Virus record (IMG/VR): IMGVR_UViG_3300044949_000436
Location: 1 to 28,568 of that record
Reading direction: 5' to 3' (one strand)
Length of the DNA stretch: 28,568 bases
Source: a virus
In this document: piece by piece, positions 15,943-22,461 of the stretch
How the letters are laid out: each line of letters begins with the position of its first letter
Numbering within the stretch: position 1 is the first letter of the stretch
Translations under genes and position numbers: made by a program
Notes under the pieces: model-generated
What the model was told of the DNA's origin: nothing
Databases searched by the model: none
Seen by the model: the letters and a program-made list of their open reading frames with translations, nothing else

Positions 15943-16268
15943 TACCAAGGCAGGTCTTCTTTGTTGTCGTTCATTACCTCAGCGTCCTGCACCTCAACAT
16001 CGTAGTTAATCTTCCATCCGTTGAGCGATGTCATGACACCTTCTTTGTCGTTCTTGCTCCAATAGCGTCCACGTAGGTTGATGTCAATGGTCACTTGGTC
16101 ACCCTCTTTGAATGCGTTAAGTAGTTCGCATTTATCTTGCGTAAACTCCACCTCGAAGGTGTTAGGGTATTGCCCTTCTGTTTCTTGCAGCCATACTTTA
16201 CGGTTACGGAACTTGTCCGTCACTTGCTGCGCTGCGAATAGTCGCGTGATTTTTCCTTTGATTTGCAT
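15942..16268 (-). CDS. DUF3127-like OB-fold (ssDNA-binding-like) protein
   Basis: 108 aa from ATG at 16268; an in-frame upstream ATG would add 20 residues from the promoter region. The start MQIKGKITRLFAAQQVTDKF, then RKVWLQETEGQYPNTFEVEF and WKINYDVEV matches DUF3127 proteins of Bacteroidota, which have an OB-like fold and an acidic tail (NDNKEDLPW), features shared with SSB proteins. It probably coats or handles single-stranded DNA with the neighbouring nuclease and prim-pol. It is first gene of the minus operon, just behind the divergent promoter. Confidence 0.75.
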   Translation of the reverse strand: MQIKGKITRLFAAQQVTDKFRNRKVWLQETEGQYPNTFEVEFTQDKCELLNAFKEGDQVTIDINLRGRYWSKNDKEGVMTSLNGWKINYDVEVQDAEVMNDNKEDLPW

Positions 16269-16350
16269 ATTTAGATTATTAAGTAACTGAATTAAACGGC
16301 CAAGGCGGTTAGCCCTGACCGTTCCCATGCTGGTGTTGAAAAGAACGGGT

Positions 16351-16365
16351 GTTGATTAAATCAAC
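16351..16365. promoter_or_regulatory. Palindromic operator candidate
   Basis: GTTGAT-TAA-ATCAAC is a perfect 6-bp inverted repeat with a 3-nt centre, lying between the minus promoter candidate and the first minus gene. Size and place fit a repressor operator. The HTH proteins encoded at 15742 and 19428 are possible binders. Confidence 0.45.
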
Positions 16366-16369
16366 GATG

Positions 16370-16401
16370 CAATACTACGGCAAAAAAAATTAATATCCAA
16401 A
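16370..16401 (-). promoter_or_regulatory. Candidate promoter of the minus replication operon
   Basis: On the minus strand a TTTG (-33-like, plus positions 16398-16401) is followed after 20 nt by TAGTATTG (16370-16377), one mismatch from the Bacteroidota -7 consensus TAnnTTTG. It would transcribe towards the DUF3127 gene, leaving a leader of about 100 nt. Confidence 0.42.
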
Positions 16402-16403
16402 TA

Positions 16404-16432
16404 TTTGTTTAAATAATTTTTTGCTATATTTG
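16404..16432 (+). promoter_or_regulatory. Bacteroidota-type promoter of the plus operon
   Basis: TTTG at 16404-16407 and TATATTTG at 16425-16432, a full match to TAnnTTTG, are separated by 17 nt. They lie 21 nt before the ATG of the first plus-strand gene, so the leader is very short. The surrounding sequence is strongly AT-rich. Confidence 0.66.
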
Positions 16433-16453
16433 CTGAAATTAAAACAGAGAACT

Positions 16454-16660
16454 ATGAAAAACTACTTAGCGTTTTACGGATACAATTATTACCCAGCTGG
16501 CGGTATGGATGATTTTATTGGTGACTATGACACCAAAGAAGAAGCAATACAGGCTATTGAAGAAGCGCACAAAAAAGACCTTCCTGATGACGAAACATGG
16601 AACTGGGTTTGGGCTAATGTTTGGAGCATTAAAGACAGAGAAAAAGTATTTAGTAAATAA
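16454..16660 (+). CDS. Small acidic phage protein, 68 aa
   Basis: First gene after the plus promoter; start at ATG 16454, since an upstream in-frame codon would lie within the promoter. The sequence begins MKNYLAFYGYNYYPAGGMDD, then FIGDYDTKEEAIQAIEEAH and a Trp-rich end (WNWVWANVWSIKDRE). The layout of a beta start, an acidic helix and aromatic residues is common in small phage proteins of Bacteroidota, but I know no function. As the first plus-strand gene it may act early in infection, on host or phage factors. Confidence 0.62.
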   Translation: MKNYLAFYGYNYYPAGGMDDFIGDYDTKEEAIQAIEEAHKKDLPDDETWNWVWANVWSIKDREKVFSK

Positions 16661-16675
16661 CAAATAAAAAAAGAT

Positions 16676-17371
16676 ATGAAAAACCTACCCACAACAATCG
16701 ACACGGGCTTAATGCAAAGCCTAGAGCAGTTCAATAAGACGCTGCAAACACCGCCCGACCCAAAGACCTTGCAGAAAACACCTGATGGCAAGGCTGAGTA
16801 TCTACCAATTGACTTCGTGGAGAATCAACTACGTGAGGATTTCGGTGGATTAGTTCAATTTATCATCATATCCGAGCGAAGGGAGTTAAACGAATACATC
16901 GTGGTGGCACGGATTAAAATCTTCCATCCTATTGCACGTACTTGGATGGAGTATGATGGTATCGGGGCTGCGCAGATCACACAAAACAGAGTACCAGTAA
17001 TGGATGAGAATGGTAAGCAGATGCGAGATGAACGCGGTAATCTGATGACGCGCACGGCTGAGATTATCGAGTTCGACACTACTAAACAAAAAAACGCCCT
17101 CGAAATGAATGCGCCAAAGGCTTACTCGGAGGCCATCAAGAACGCCGCAAAGAAGATAGGAAAGAAGTACGGTGGAAGCATCAACCGCAAGTTCGAGGAT
17201 GGCTATGAGGCTATTTATACAACGGCAGAGGTATCAGCAACAGCAATTGAAGAACTGCGTAAGTGTACGACCAAGGCCGAGGCATCAGAGGTACTTGGTA
17301 AATATCCTGACCTAAAGGATAACAAGGAGTTCAGAAAGGTAGCTAACTCTATTTATTCGCAGTTGGTATGA
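16676..17371 (+). CDS. Rad52/Sak-like single-strand annealing protein
   Basis: 231 aa. The N-terminal 150 residues follow the Rad52-type phage annealing pattern: YLPIDFVENQLREDFGG, then an alternating strand region (YIVVARIKIFHPIARTW), DGIGAAQI, and APKAYSEAIKNAAKKIGKKYGGSIN, the 'A..A...AlK.AAk.iG..yG' signature. The C-terminal ~50 residues are a helical tail that may contact partners. It anneals complementary single strands during phage recombination. The next gene, coupled by ATGA, is a YqaJ exonuclease that would supply its substrate, so the pair forms a two-component recombinase. Confidence 0.78.
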   Translation: MKNLPTTIDTGLMQSLEQFNKTLQTPPDPKTLQKTPDGKAEYLPIDFVENQLREDFGGLVQFIIISERRELNEYIVVARIKIFHPIARTWMEYDGIGAAQITQNRVPVMDENGKQMRDERGNLMTRTAEIIEFDTTKQKNALEMNAPKAYSEAIKNAAKKIGKKYGGSINRKFEDGYEAIYTTAEVSATAIEELRKCTTKAEASEVLGKYPDLKDNKEFRKVANSIYSQLV

Positions 17372-18063
17372 CCGAACTAATCAACCCCCGTATAGGCAAG
17401 TTCACCGCCTCGAAGATTTACCTACTGCTTAAGGGAGGTACAAGACCCGCGACGAAGCAAGAACTAGAACAGTTCAAAGCGGCTAAAAGTAAGCGCACAA
17501 CGGTTGACACCATGTTCGGTGACACCGCTCTAAAATACATCCGCGAAAAGGTGGCTGAAACGCTTATCGGTGAGACCATATCCGATTCGCAGGAAACCTC
17601 ATCCAAGGCAACGGAGTGGGGACTTATCAATGAGTACCACGCTATTGAAGCCTATTCGTTAAAGCACGGTGTCGAAGTCCACAGCCGTCAGGTGTTTCTG
17701 CCTTACGGTGAACACGCAGGTGCAACGCCTGACGGATTGGTCGGTGAAGATGGTATGATAGAGGTTAAATGCCCTTGGAATCCGTCTGAACACGTTAACA
17801 ACATCCTGATGACTGATGAGCAGTTCATCAAGTACCACGAAGACTACTACCCGCAGATGCAGATGCAACTACTTTGCTCAGGTCGCGAATGGGTTGACTT
17901 TGTATCGTTCGACCCTCGCGTAGTGAATGAAGCTGCAAGGCTGCACGTAAGGCGGTTTTATCGTGATGAGCCATTGATAGAAGAACTCCGCACCCGCATA
18001 GCTGCCGCCACCGATATTAAGCTAGAGATGCTTAAGGAGGTTGCGAGGAAGTGTGGGGGGTGA
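17368..18063 (+). CDS. YqaJ-family 5'-3' exonuclease
   Basis: 231 aa. The YqaJ nuclease motifs are visible: Glu89 in WGLINEYHAIEAY, Asp122 in GATPDGLV, and Glu132-x-Lys134 in IEVKCPW, followed by YYPQMQMQLLCSG, the usual 'Y..Q.Q..l' helix. The N-terminal GKFTASKIYLLLKGG is also typical of the family. It would resect DNA ends to give single strands for the annealing protein encoded upstream (ATGA overlap). A palindrome and a strong terminator follow, ending this transcription unit. Confidence 0.88.
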   Translation: MTELINPRIGKFTASKIYLLLKGGTRPATKQELEQFKAAKSKRTTVDTMFGDTALKYIREKVAETLIGETISDSQETSSKATEWGLINEYHAIEAYSLKHGVEVHSRQVFLPYGEHAGATPDGLVGEDGMIEVKCPWNPSEHVNNILMTDEQFIKYHEDYYPQMQMQLLCSGREWVDFVSFDPRVVNEAARLHVRRFYRDEPLIEELRTRIAAATDIKLEMLKEVARKCGG

Positions 18064-18076
18064 TGCGTAACCTTAT

Positions 18077-18091
18077 TTAGAATCATTCTAA
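18077..18091. promoter_or_regulatory. Perfect 15-bp palindrome TTAGAATCATTCTAA
   Basis: Seven-base arms flank one central C, between the exonuclease stop and the terminator. The arrangement resembles a dimeric regulator operator of Fur-like shape. In RNA it would form only a strained one-base loop, so a DNA-binding role is more plausible. Unproven. Confidence 0.38.
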
Positions 18092-18102
18092 CTTTAATCC
18101 TG

Positions 18103-18135
18103 AAAGCCCTATAAAACGGGCTTTTTTTATTTTTA
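18103..18135 (+). terminator. Rho-independent terminator
   Basis: AAAGCCC (18103-18109) pairs with GGGCTTT (18118-18124) across an 8-nt loop and is followed by a long T-rich tract. It ends the recombination operon. Confidence 0.88.
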
Positions 18136-18144
18136 TTAAACTTT

Positions 18145-18178
18145 TTTGTCGGGCGTATTGTTAAACTACCGATATTTG
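18145..18178 (+). promoter_or_regulatory. Weak promoter candidate
   Basis: TTTG (18145-18148) and GATATTTG (18171-18178, one mismatch to TAnnTTTG) are 22 nt apart, a little long. They follow a terminator and precede the ATG at 18204, so a promoter is expected near here. Confidence 0.33.
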
Positions 18179-18203
18179 ATTCATCAAACTAAAAGAAAAA
18201 GAC

Positions 18204-18503
18204 ATGGCAACTAAATTTGAACTCAAGGACTACCTGACAAATAACCGCGAAATGGTTATCGCTGAGTATAACAAATTGACTACCCACAAATTCTTTAATG
18301 GGGTAACACTTAAAGCCTTCATGGTACAGGTTTACAACCTTATGGCAGTAAATAATCCTAAGTCAGAAAAAAGAGCTGATAGCCTTTTATCTCACATGGT
18401 TAGTCAAGTTGTTGTAAACAACAGCAAAGTTGAGGCTATCGACAAGCAACAAGAGGCTTTGGTTGCGAAATATCAAGGTACAGCATTTATGGCAATGGTT
18501 TAA
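18204..18503 (+). CDS. Hypothetical protein, 99 aa
   Basis: A helical, mildly basic protein (MATKFELKDYLTNNREMVIAE; later RADSLLSHMVSQVVVNN) with no signal peptide, membrane segment or known motif. It is the first gene after the terminator at 18103-18135 and is probably expressed from its own promoter. The mid-section (LKAFMVQVYNLMAVNNP) has hydrophobic residues in helical spacing. I do not recognise a family. Confidence 0.55.
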   Translation: MATKFELKDYLTNNREMVIAEYNKLTTHKFFNGVTLKAFMVQVYNLMAVNNPKSEKRADSLLSHMVSQVVVNNSKVEAIDKQQEALVAKYQGTAFMAMV

Positions 18504-18522
18504 CCCTATAAAAAAAAGAACG

Positions 18523-18684
18523 ATGAAAACTTATGTATTTATTTATTTGGACAAAAAAGGCAATGAAATTAAACGAAAAAACGTGGAATGCCTAAGCATT
18601 AAAGACGCTCGAAAATGGGCTAAAATGGAGCTTGCGGAATCGCTGCAAAATGACCTTCACAAAATAATCGTTAAAAAATTCTAA
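18523..18684 (+). CDS. Small basic protein, 53 aa
   Basis: ATG at 18523 follows an A-rich stretch 19 nt after the previous stop; the in-frame extension upstream overlaps the previous gene and is rejected. The sequence (MKTYVFIYLDKKGNEIKRKN, then IKDARKWAKMELAESL) looks like two beta strands plus a helix, with many Lys. The function is unknown; nucleic-acid binding is possible from the charge but unsupported. Confidence 0.52.
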   Translation: MKTYVFIYLDKKGNEIKRKNVECLSIKDARKWAKMELAESLQNDLHKIIVKKF

Positions 18685-18686
18685 CC

Positions 18687-19001
18687 ATGAACAACTACCC
18701 AATCTTAGAGGCTGCGGCCAATCACATCGAAATCAACGGACAGATGTATGAATTTCCTGTGTGTGTTCGTCTCAGCGAGTATTACTGCGTAAAGTTATTA
18801 GCACATGACCGCATCATTAAGGTGTCAAATTATGACCACGCAGCATCGGTTGAAACAACAGTCTTAAAAGGTCATAATAAACTCGCTAAAGGCTCAATAA
18901 GCAACTCACTAGGTGAGGCAACCATCATCCCCGACACCGAGTTCCAACGTGCCTTCCAAGACGTATTCTTCAAACTAGTACAAATCGCGGAGGGCAAGTA
19001 A
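18687..19001 (+). CDS. Hypothetical protein, 104 aa
   Basis: It starts MNNYPILEAAANHIEINGQM 2 nt after the previous gene and ends with TAATG overlap into the next. Beta-rich N-terminus (YEFPVCVRLSEYYCVKLLAH) and helical C-terminus (TEFQRAFQDVFFKLVQIAEG). No motif is recognised. Membership in a tightly coupled gene string supports that it is real. Confidence 0.56.
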   Translation: MNNYPILEAAANHIEINGQMYEFPVCVRLSEYYCVKLLAHDRIIKVSNYDHAASVETTVLKGHNKLAKGSISNSLGEATIIPDTEFQRAFQDVFFKLVQIAEGK

Positions 19002-19261
19002 TGGAATCATTACACATCGAGTGCATCGGCAGACGCTGCCAGTTAGACGTTGAGTTTAGCTTCAATCGCTATCATGAGGTTGATGGTGCTACGCTGTACA
19101 GCGAAAGCAACACACGCGAGGTATCAACCAAGTACCTACCAAAGTTAAAGGCTATGTTCGAGGATGAAATCTATCAGCATATTGCTGAGCAGGAGGATAA
19201 GCTGGAGAATCCGTTATGGGAGGATATGGCTGACGATGCTAGGAGGGGGATAACATGGTAA
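19001..19261 (+). CDS. Hypothetical protein, 86 aa
   Basis: TAATG coupling upstream and a 7-nt overlap with the following gene. An N-terminal beta part (MESLHIECIGRRCQLDVEFS) is followed by an acidic helical half (KLKAMFEDEIYQHIAEQEDK). No known domain is seen. Together with its neighbour at 18687 it may form a pair, but there is no direct evidence. Confidence 0.54.
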   Translation: MESLHIECIGRRCQLDVEFSFNRYHEVDGATLYSESNTREVSTKYLPKLKAMFEDEIYQHIAEQEDKLENPLWEDMADDARRGITW

Positions 19262-19431
19262 GGCTCTACACTCCCGTTCAATGGATATACTTAGCCCATG
19301 CGTGTGAGACCGCGCAGGAGATACACATCACGGCAACGGTCTTGGCGGACTACGACAGCCACAACCACACGGCTCTAACGATAGACCTTGTGAATCAAAT
19401 ATTGACAGCTAAACTTTTAAAATTATTATGA
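19255..19431 (+). CDS. Small hypothetical protein, 58 aa
   Basis: Recognised by coupling: its ATG overlaps the previous stop by 7 nt and its TGA overlaps the next ATG as ATGA. The product starts MVRLYTPVQWIYLAHACETA and ends with a hydrophobic, leucine-rich helix (ILTAKLLKLL). An AGGAGG-like stretch lies 6-12 nt upstream of the start, unusual for a Bacteroidota-type leader. The function is unknown. Confidence 0.56.
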   Translation: MVRLYTPVQWIYLAHACETAQEIHITATVLADYDSHNHTALTIDLVNQILTAKLLKLL

Positions 19432-19682
19432 TCCACATCGACCGCTGCATAGCGCATTACAACTACGTGAAGTCAGACAACGAGCCACGCATGACGCGCG
19501 GTGAGTTAGGCCGTATCTTATGGCCTGACGTTACACCGCAATACCGAAGCGAGAAATTGAACGATTGGGTGACAGGTCGCTGCACCAAAGTTGACGTACC
19601 GAAGTTCAAGCATATGTTGCGCGTGTTGCGCGTGGACGCTAACTTCGCGTTAGGGATTAAGGGGATGGGGGGCTTGATATGA
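19428..19682 (+). CDS. HTH regulator-like protein, 84 aa
   Basis: Residues ~22-78 read RGELGRILWPDVTPQYRSEK, then LNDWVTGRCTKVDVPKFKH and VLRVDANFALGI. This matches the arrangement of XRE/Cro-like phage repressors: 'eLa..lwP...k....l..w.nG....p....l...L.vd.n.L.g'. It is small, with DNA binding as its only visible domain. It is tightly coupled by ATGA to the genes on both sides. A likely target is one of the palindromes at 16351 or 18077, but this is inference. Confidence 0.62.
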   Translation: MIHIDRCIAHYNYVKSDNEPRMTRGELGRILWPDVTPQYRSEKLNDWVTGRCTKVDVPKFKHMLRVLRVDANFALGIKGMGGLI

Positions 19683-19852
19683 AAACACTTCTCATGCTAT
19701 CGCTGATAGTAACACTCGGATGGGTGTCGCAGCAACAGGACTTACTAATAGCCTCGATAAGCGCGGTTATATTCGCACTATGCTTTTGGTTTTTAGGAGG
19801 CATAATACTAACGATAAACTACTCATGGAAGAGGTGGGAAAACAATAACTAA
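19679..19852 (+). CDS. Small two-helix membrane protein, 57 aa
   Basis: ATG at 19679 overlaps the regulator's stop as ATGA. The product has two hydrophobic segments, ~3-17 (TLLMLSLIVTLGWVS) and ~22-47 (LLIASISAVIFALCFWFLGG), with a polar end NYSWKRWENNN. It is predicted to insert in the inner membrane as a hairpin. No function is assigned; short phage membrane peptides can act in exclusion or lysis timing. Confidence 0.58.
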   Translation: MKTLLMLSLIVTLGWVSQQQDLLIASISAVIFALCFWFLGGIILTINYSWKRWENNN

Positions 19853-19867
19853 CTAAAACTAAACAAC

Positions 19868-20530
19868 ATGAAACTAAAAGAAGTAATTGAAAAGGACTAC
19901 GGGATTGTGGTCAACAACAAGGAAGAGTATGATAGACTTGCGAAGATACTTGATGAGAATGGGTTGAGGTGGAAAGATAATCAAAGGTACACAGAATATT
20001 CGCCGTCCTATTCATGGAGCTATGAAGAAGGAGCTCCTTTTATTGTATCTCCAAGTATTGGTAAATGGGATAATAGAATTAATGATTACATCGCCATCCC
20101 CCTATCCGACCTCGAAGAAGAAACCGAACTCGACCGCTTACGCCGTGAGAACGCTGAGTTGAAAGCCCAACTATCTCAGCAGCAACCGAAGTCAGTATAT
20201 CCGAAGGTTGGGTATAAGTATTTTTATGTTATTAATAACGGTCTTGCTAGCTCTAGTACATGGTGTGACGACGATTACGACAAAGCCCGCCTCTCCATCG
20301 GAAACGTCCACCGCACTAAGGAAGATGCCGAAGCATGGTTCGAGCGCAAACAGCTAGAGCATAAGATGAATGAAGGCGGTAAGGTGCAGGTGTATCAACG
20401 ATTTGAAGGGGTTTGGTGTTTTATTGAGGCTGATTTCCCATCTCACGGCTCTTTCTCATCTATGGCTTCCGCCCAATTCTTCCTCTCCGACCCTAAGAAT
20501 ATTGAGCTGCTAAATAAGCATTTGAGATGA
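19868..20530 (+). CDS. Phage protein with leucine-zipper-like coiled coil, 220 aa
   Basis: The N-terminal ~90 residues (MKLKEVIEKDYGIVVNNKEE, then a Trp/Tyr-rich stretch) look like a small alpha/beta domain. Residues ~85-105 (EETELDRLRRENAELKAQL) form a strong coiled coil with Leu at heptad positions, implying oligomerisation. The C-terminal half (GYKYFYVINNG...GNVHRTKEDAEAWFERKQ) has the 'GN.h.tkedAe.wfe' pattern of many small phage proteins. The start follows a short A/C-rich leader, and the stop overlaps the next gene as ATGA. Role unknown. Confidence 0.55.
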   Translation: MKLKEVIEKDYGIVVNNKEEYDRLAKILDENGLRWKDNQRYTEYSPSYSWSYEEGAPFIVSPSIGKWDNRINDYIAIPLSDLEEETELDRLRRENAELKAQLSQQQPKSVYPKVGYKYFYVINNGLASSSTWCDDDYDKARLSIGNVHRTKEDAEAWFERKQLEHKMNEGGKVQVYQRFEGVWCFIEADFPSHGSFSSMASAQFFLSDPKNIELLNKHLR

Positions 20531-20961
20531 AACGCATCCGCCCCGATAAACAAACCCTCATCCAAGCATACAAGGATAAAAAAACAGTCCTGCAACTATG
20601 CCTTGAATACAACGTAACCGACCCAACAATAAGGAACTGGTACAACTACCATAGAATACCATACTACCAAGGTTTGATGGGTCGGCCAAAGAAAGCCGTT
20701 AAGATGCCGATGGAACGTGTACGCGCGATTGCTTTAGACTTCCAACAGGGAATGTGCATGAGCGCGATCGCAAAGAAGTGGCATATTACGCCTGACCGTG
20801 TATATTCGTGCGTGTCTGCCATGCAGGTTACAGCACCGTTCAGCACACCGCACCGCGAGTTCAGTCCTAACGAAATGGACTACGGCACGATAGACTTCAA
20901 CGCAAGGTATAAGTATGCGGAGGTTAAAGGGGAGATGCCACCCCCTATCGGGTATAACTAG
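20527..20961 (+). CDS. Protein with two helix-turn-helix segments, 144 aa
   Basis: Residues ~8-42 (TLIQAYKDKKTVLQLCLEYN, then VTDPTIRNWYNYHRIPYY) and ~62-95 (MSAIAKKWHITPDRVYSCVS) both read as helix-turn-helix units like those of phage and transposase-associated DNA-binding proteins. The C-terminus is Pro-rich. The stop codon lies 64 nt before the first large repeat of the accessory block, so this is the last core gene before it. It probably binds DNA as a regulator; it is not obviously a recombinase. Confidence 0.66.
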   Translation: MKRIRPDKQTLIQAYKDKKTVLQLCLEYNVTDPTIRNWYNYHRIPYYQGLMGRPKKAVKMPMERVRAIALDFQQGMCMSAIAKKWHITPDRVYSCVSAMQVTAPFSTPHREFSPNEMDYGTIDFNARYKYAEVKGEMPPPIGYN

Positions 20962-21024
20962 TCATTAAACGCACAAAACTATACCCTTTTGGGTGTTGTA
21001 AGGGGATAAGTGGTATGTTGCGGC

Positions 21025-21150
21025 TAACGTTATGCGGCTTGTAGCTGAAAGGGATTAGAAGCACAATGTTTCAACCTTGCACTACTGCCGATTAGAAGCA
21101 CAAATGACGAATGTAGCACGTCAGCCCTTTTTGCTACAAACCGCTGTTAT
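21025..21150 (+). repeat. Element A: attC-like inverted repeat
   Basis: The left arm starts TAACGTTATGCGGCTTGTAGC and runs to 21053. The right arm (21125-21150) carries GCTACAAACCGCTGTTAT, its complement apart from a 4-nt extra bulge on the left and a few mismatches. The ~70-nt loop holds a 14-bp direct repeat GATTAGAAGCACAA (21053 and 21090) and CCTTGCACTAC, also present in element D. Upstream, TATGTTGCGGCTAAC looks like the 3' end of a cassette whose body is absent. Confidence 0.72.
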
Positions 21151-21221
21151 AAGCTGGCTGCGGTTAATTAACCACTAAACTCAAATCGAAGCACTAAACA
21201 AAAGAATTAAAAAAAGAAGGG

Positions 21222-22040
21222 ATGGAAATAAATAAAATATACAACGAAAATTGCCTTGAAACAATGGCTAAAATGCCTGACAATTTCATTGACTTAACGG
21301 TTACTTCACCGCCTTATGACAATTTGAGAACATACAAGGGGTATAGTTTTGATTTTGAAAATGTGGCAAAAGAACTATGGAGAGTAACCAAACAAGGCGG
21401 TGTGATTATTTGGGTAGTTGGAGACCAAACAAAAGATGGTAGCGAAAGCGGAACATCATTTAAACAAGCACTTTATTTTAAAGAACTTGGATTTAATTTG
21501 CACGACACAATGATTTACAGAAAGCAAAACTATACACCGCTTACACATAATAGATACGAGCAGGAATGGGAATATATGTTTTGTTTTAGTAAAGGCAAGC
21601 CAAAAACATTTAACCCTATAAAAGTGCCTTGTAAATATGCAGGGCAAACAACTTGGGGACAACCAAATATGTATAAAACCAATAACGGAGAACTTACAAA
21701 AGTAAAACAGACTGTTATTAATGACGAAAAGATAAAAGGCAACATATTTGAATATTTGGTTGGAAGCACACAAACAGGCAAAATAAAACACCCTGCAATG
21801 TTTCCTGAACAATTAGCATCGGACCAAATAATAAGTTGGAGCAATGTAGGAGATTTGGTTTATGACTGCTTTTTAGGAAGCGGAACAACTGCTAAAATGA
21901 GTATTTTAAATAACAGAAACTTTATAGGTAGTGAATTATCAAAAGAGTATTATGAAATTGCTATAAATCGTATTTCAGAGTGCGGTGGGCTTTTTTTTAA
22001 TTCTTTTGAAACGGAATTGTCAAACGAAGCAGGAACGTAG
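21222..22040 (+). CDS. DNA methyltransferase (beta-class, N6A or N4C)
   Basis: 272 aa. Catalytic motif IV is TSPPY (residues 28-32) near the N-terminus and the AdoMet motif I is DCFLGSGTT (215-223) near the C-terminus, the motif order of beta-class amino-methyltransferases. HPAMFPEQL just before motif I is also typical. The target-recognition part lies between (~100-190). TSPPY occurs in both N4-cytosine and N6-adenine enzymes, so the base is unresolved. No restriction nuclease is adjacent; it probably protects phage DNA. The gene fills the first cassette: its TAG stop abuts the 3' cassette end GCAGCTTGCTTATAAC. It is visibly more AT-rich than core genes. Confidence 0.9.
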   Translation: MEINKIYNENCLETMAKMPDNFIDLTVTSPPYDNLRTYKGYSFDFENVAKELWRVTKQGGVIIWVVGDQTKDGSESGTSFKQALYFKELGFNLHDTMIYRKQNYTPLTHNRYEQEWEYMFCFSKGKPKTFNPIKVPCKYAGQTTWGQPNMYKTNNGELTKVKQTVINDEKIKGNIFEYLVGSTQTGKIKHPAMFPEQLASDQIISWSNVGDLVYDCFLGSGTTAKMSILNNRNFIGSELSKEYYEIAINRISECGGLFFNSFETELSNEAGT

Positions 22041-22050
22041 CAGCTTGCTT

Positions 22051-22313
22051 ATAACGTTTTGCAAATTGGCGTAGTACGGATTAATTAAAACAATTTACAA
22101 TGGAAGAAATAACAATTTACAAGTTTCAATTAGAAACGATTATTGAAGCCTTACGGATAACATCAAACATACATAATAGTAGTAAAGGGGTAACGTGCCA
22201 TGATAGGCAAGTAAGACAAGCGTATGAGTATGCTAAAAATGCTTTGAAAGGCGAAAAAAATACAGAAGTTCCTTATATGAAAGGATTGTAGTATTACGCC
22301 AATTTGCTGTTAT
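22051..22313 (+). repeat. Element B: attC-like repeat with a gene between its arms
   Basis: Left arm ATAACGTTTTGCAAATTGGC continues to GTAGTAC (22051-22077). The right arm GTATTACGCCAATTTGC ends TGTTAT (22291-22313). The core 17 bp match in inverted order with one mismatch. The loop contains the complete 63-aa gene, unlike the short loops of A and D. Confidence 0.72.
22100..22291 (+). CDS. Small protein nested in element B, 63 aa
   Basis: MEEITIYKFQLETIIEALRI, then a Ser/His/Cys loop (NIHNSSKGVTCHDRQ) and a helix (VRQAYEYAKNALKG). It is predicted cytosolic and mostly helical, with no known motif. The TAG stop lies at the start of the right arm of element B, so gene and repeat evolved together. 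It might be an antitoxin-like, anti-defence or cassette-borne orphan protein; none of these is shown. Confidence 0.62.
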   Translation: MEEITIYKFQLETIIEALRITSNIHNSSKGVTCHDRQVRQAYEYAKNALKGEKNTEVPYMKGL

Positions 22314-22337
22314 GGCATCGTTTTAATGTGCCATAAC
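22309..22337 (+). repeat. Gene-free micro-cassette between elements B and C
   Basis: GTTATGGCA and TGCCATAAC are perfect 9-bp inverted repeats around 11 nt. This has the same end-to-end complementarity as the gene cassettes but no room for a gene. Confidence 0.6.
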
Positions 22338-22461
22338 GGTTTCGGGCTTTGCGTTCGTTGGGGATTACCAGCACTAAAGCTCATTTGAAAAACTAAATTT
22401 AATTATATGACAGATGTTTATTTGAAAACCGAAAGCCCCAATGACGCAAAACCCGTGTTAT
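22333..22461 (+). repeat. Element C: attC-like repeat overlapping a gene start
   Basis: Left arm ATAACGGTTTCGGGCTTTGC continues through CGTTGGGG (22333-22363). The right arm CCCCAATGACGCAAAACCCG ends TGTTAT (22436-22461). The arms pair with the same 5-nt versus 1-nt asymmetry next to the AAC/GTT boxes as in B. The ATG of the second methyltransferase ORF lies in the loop. Confidence 0.7.
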
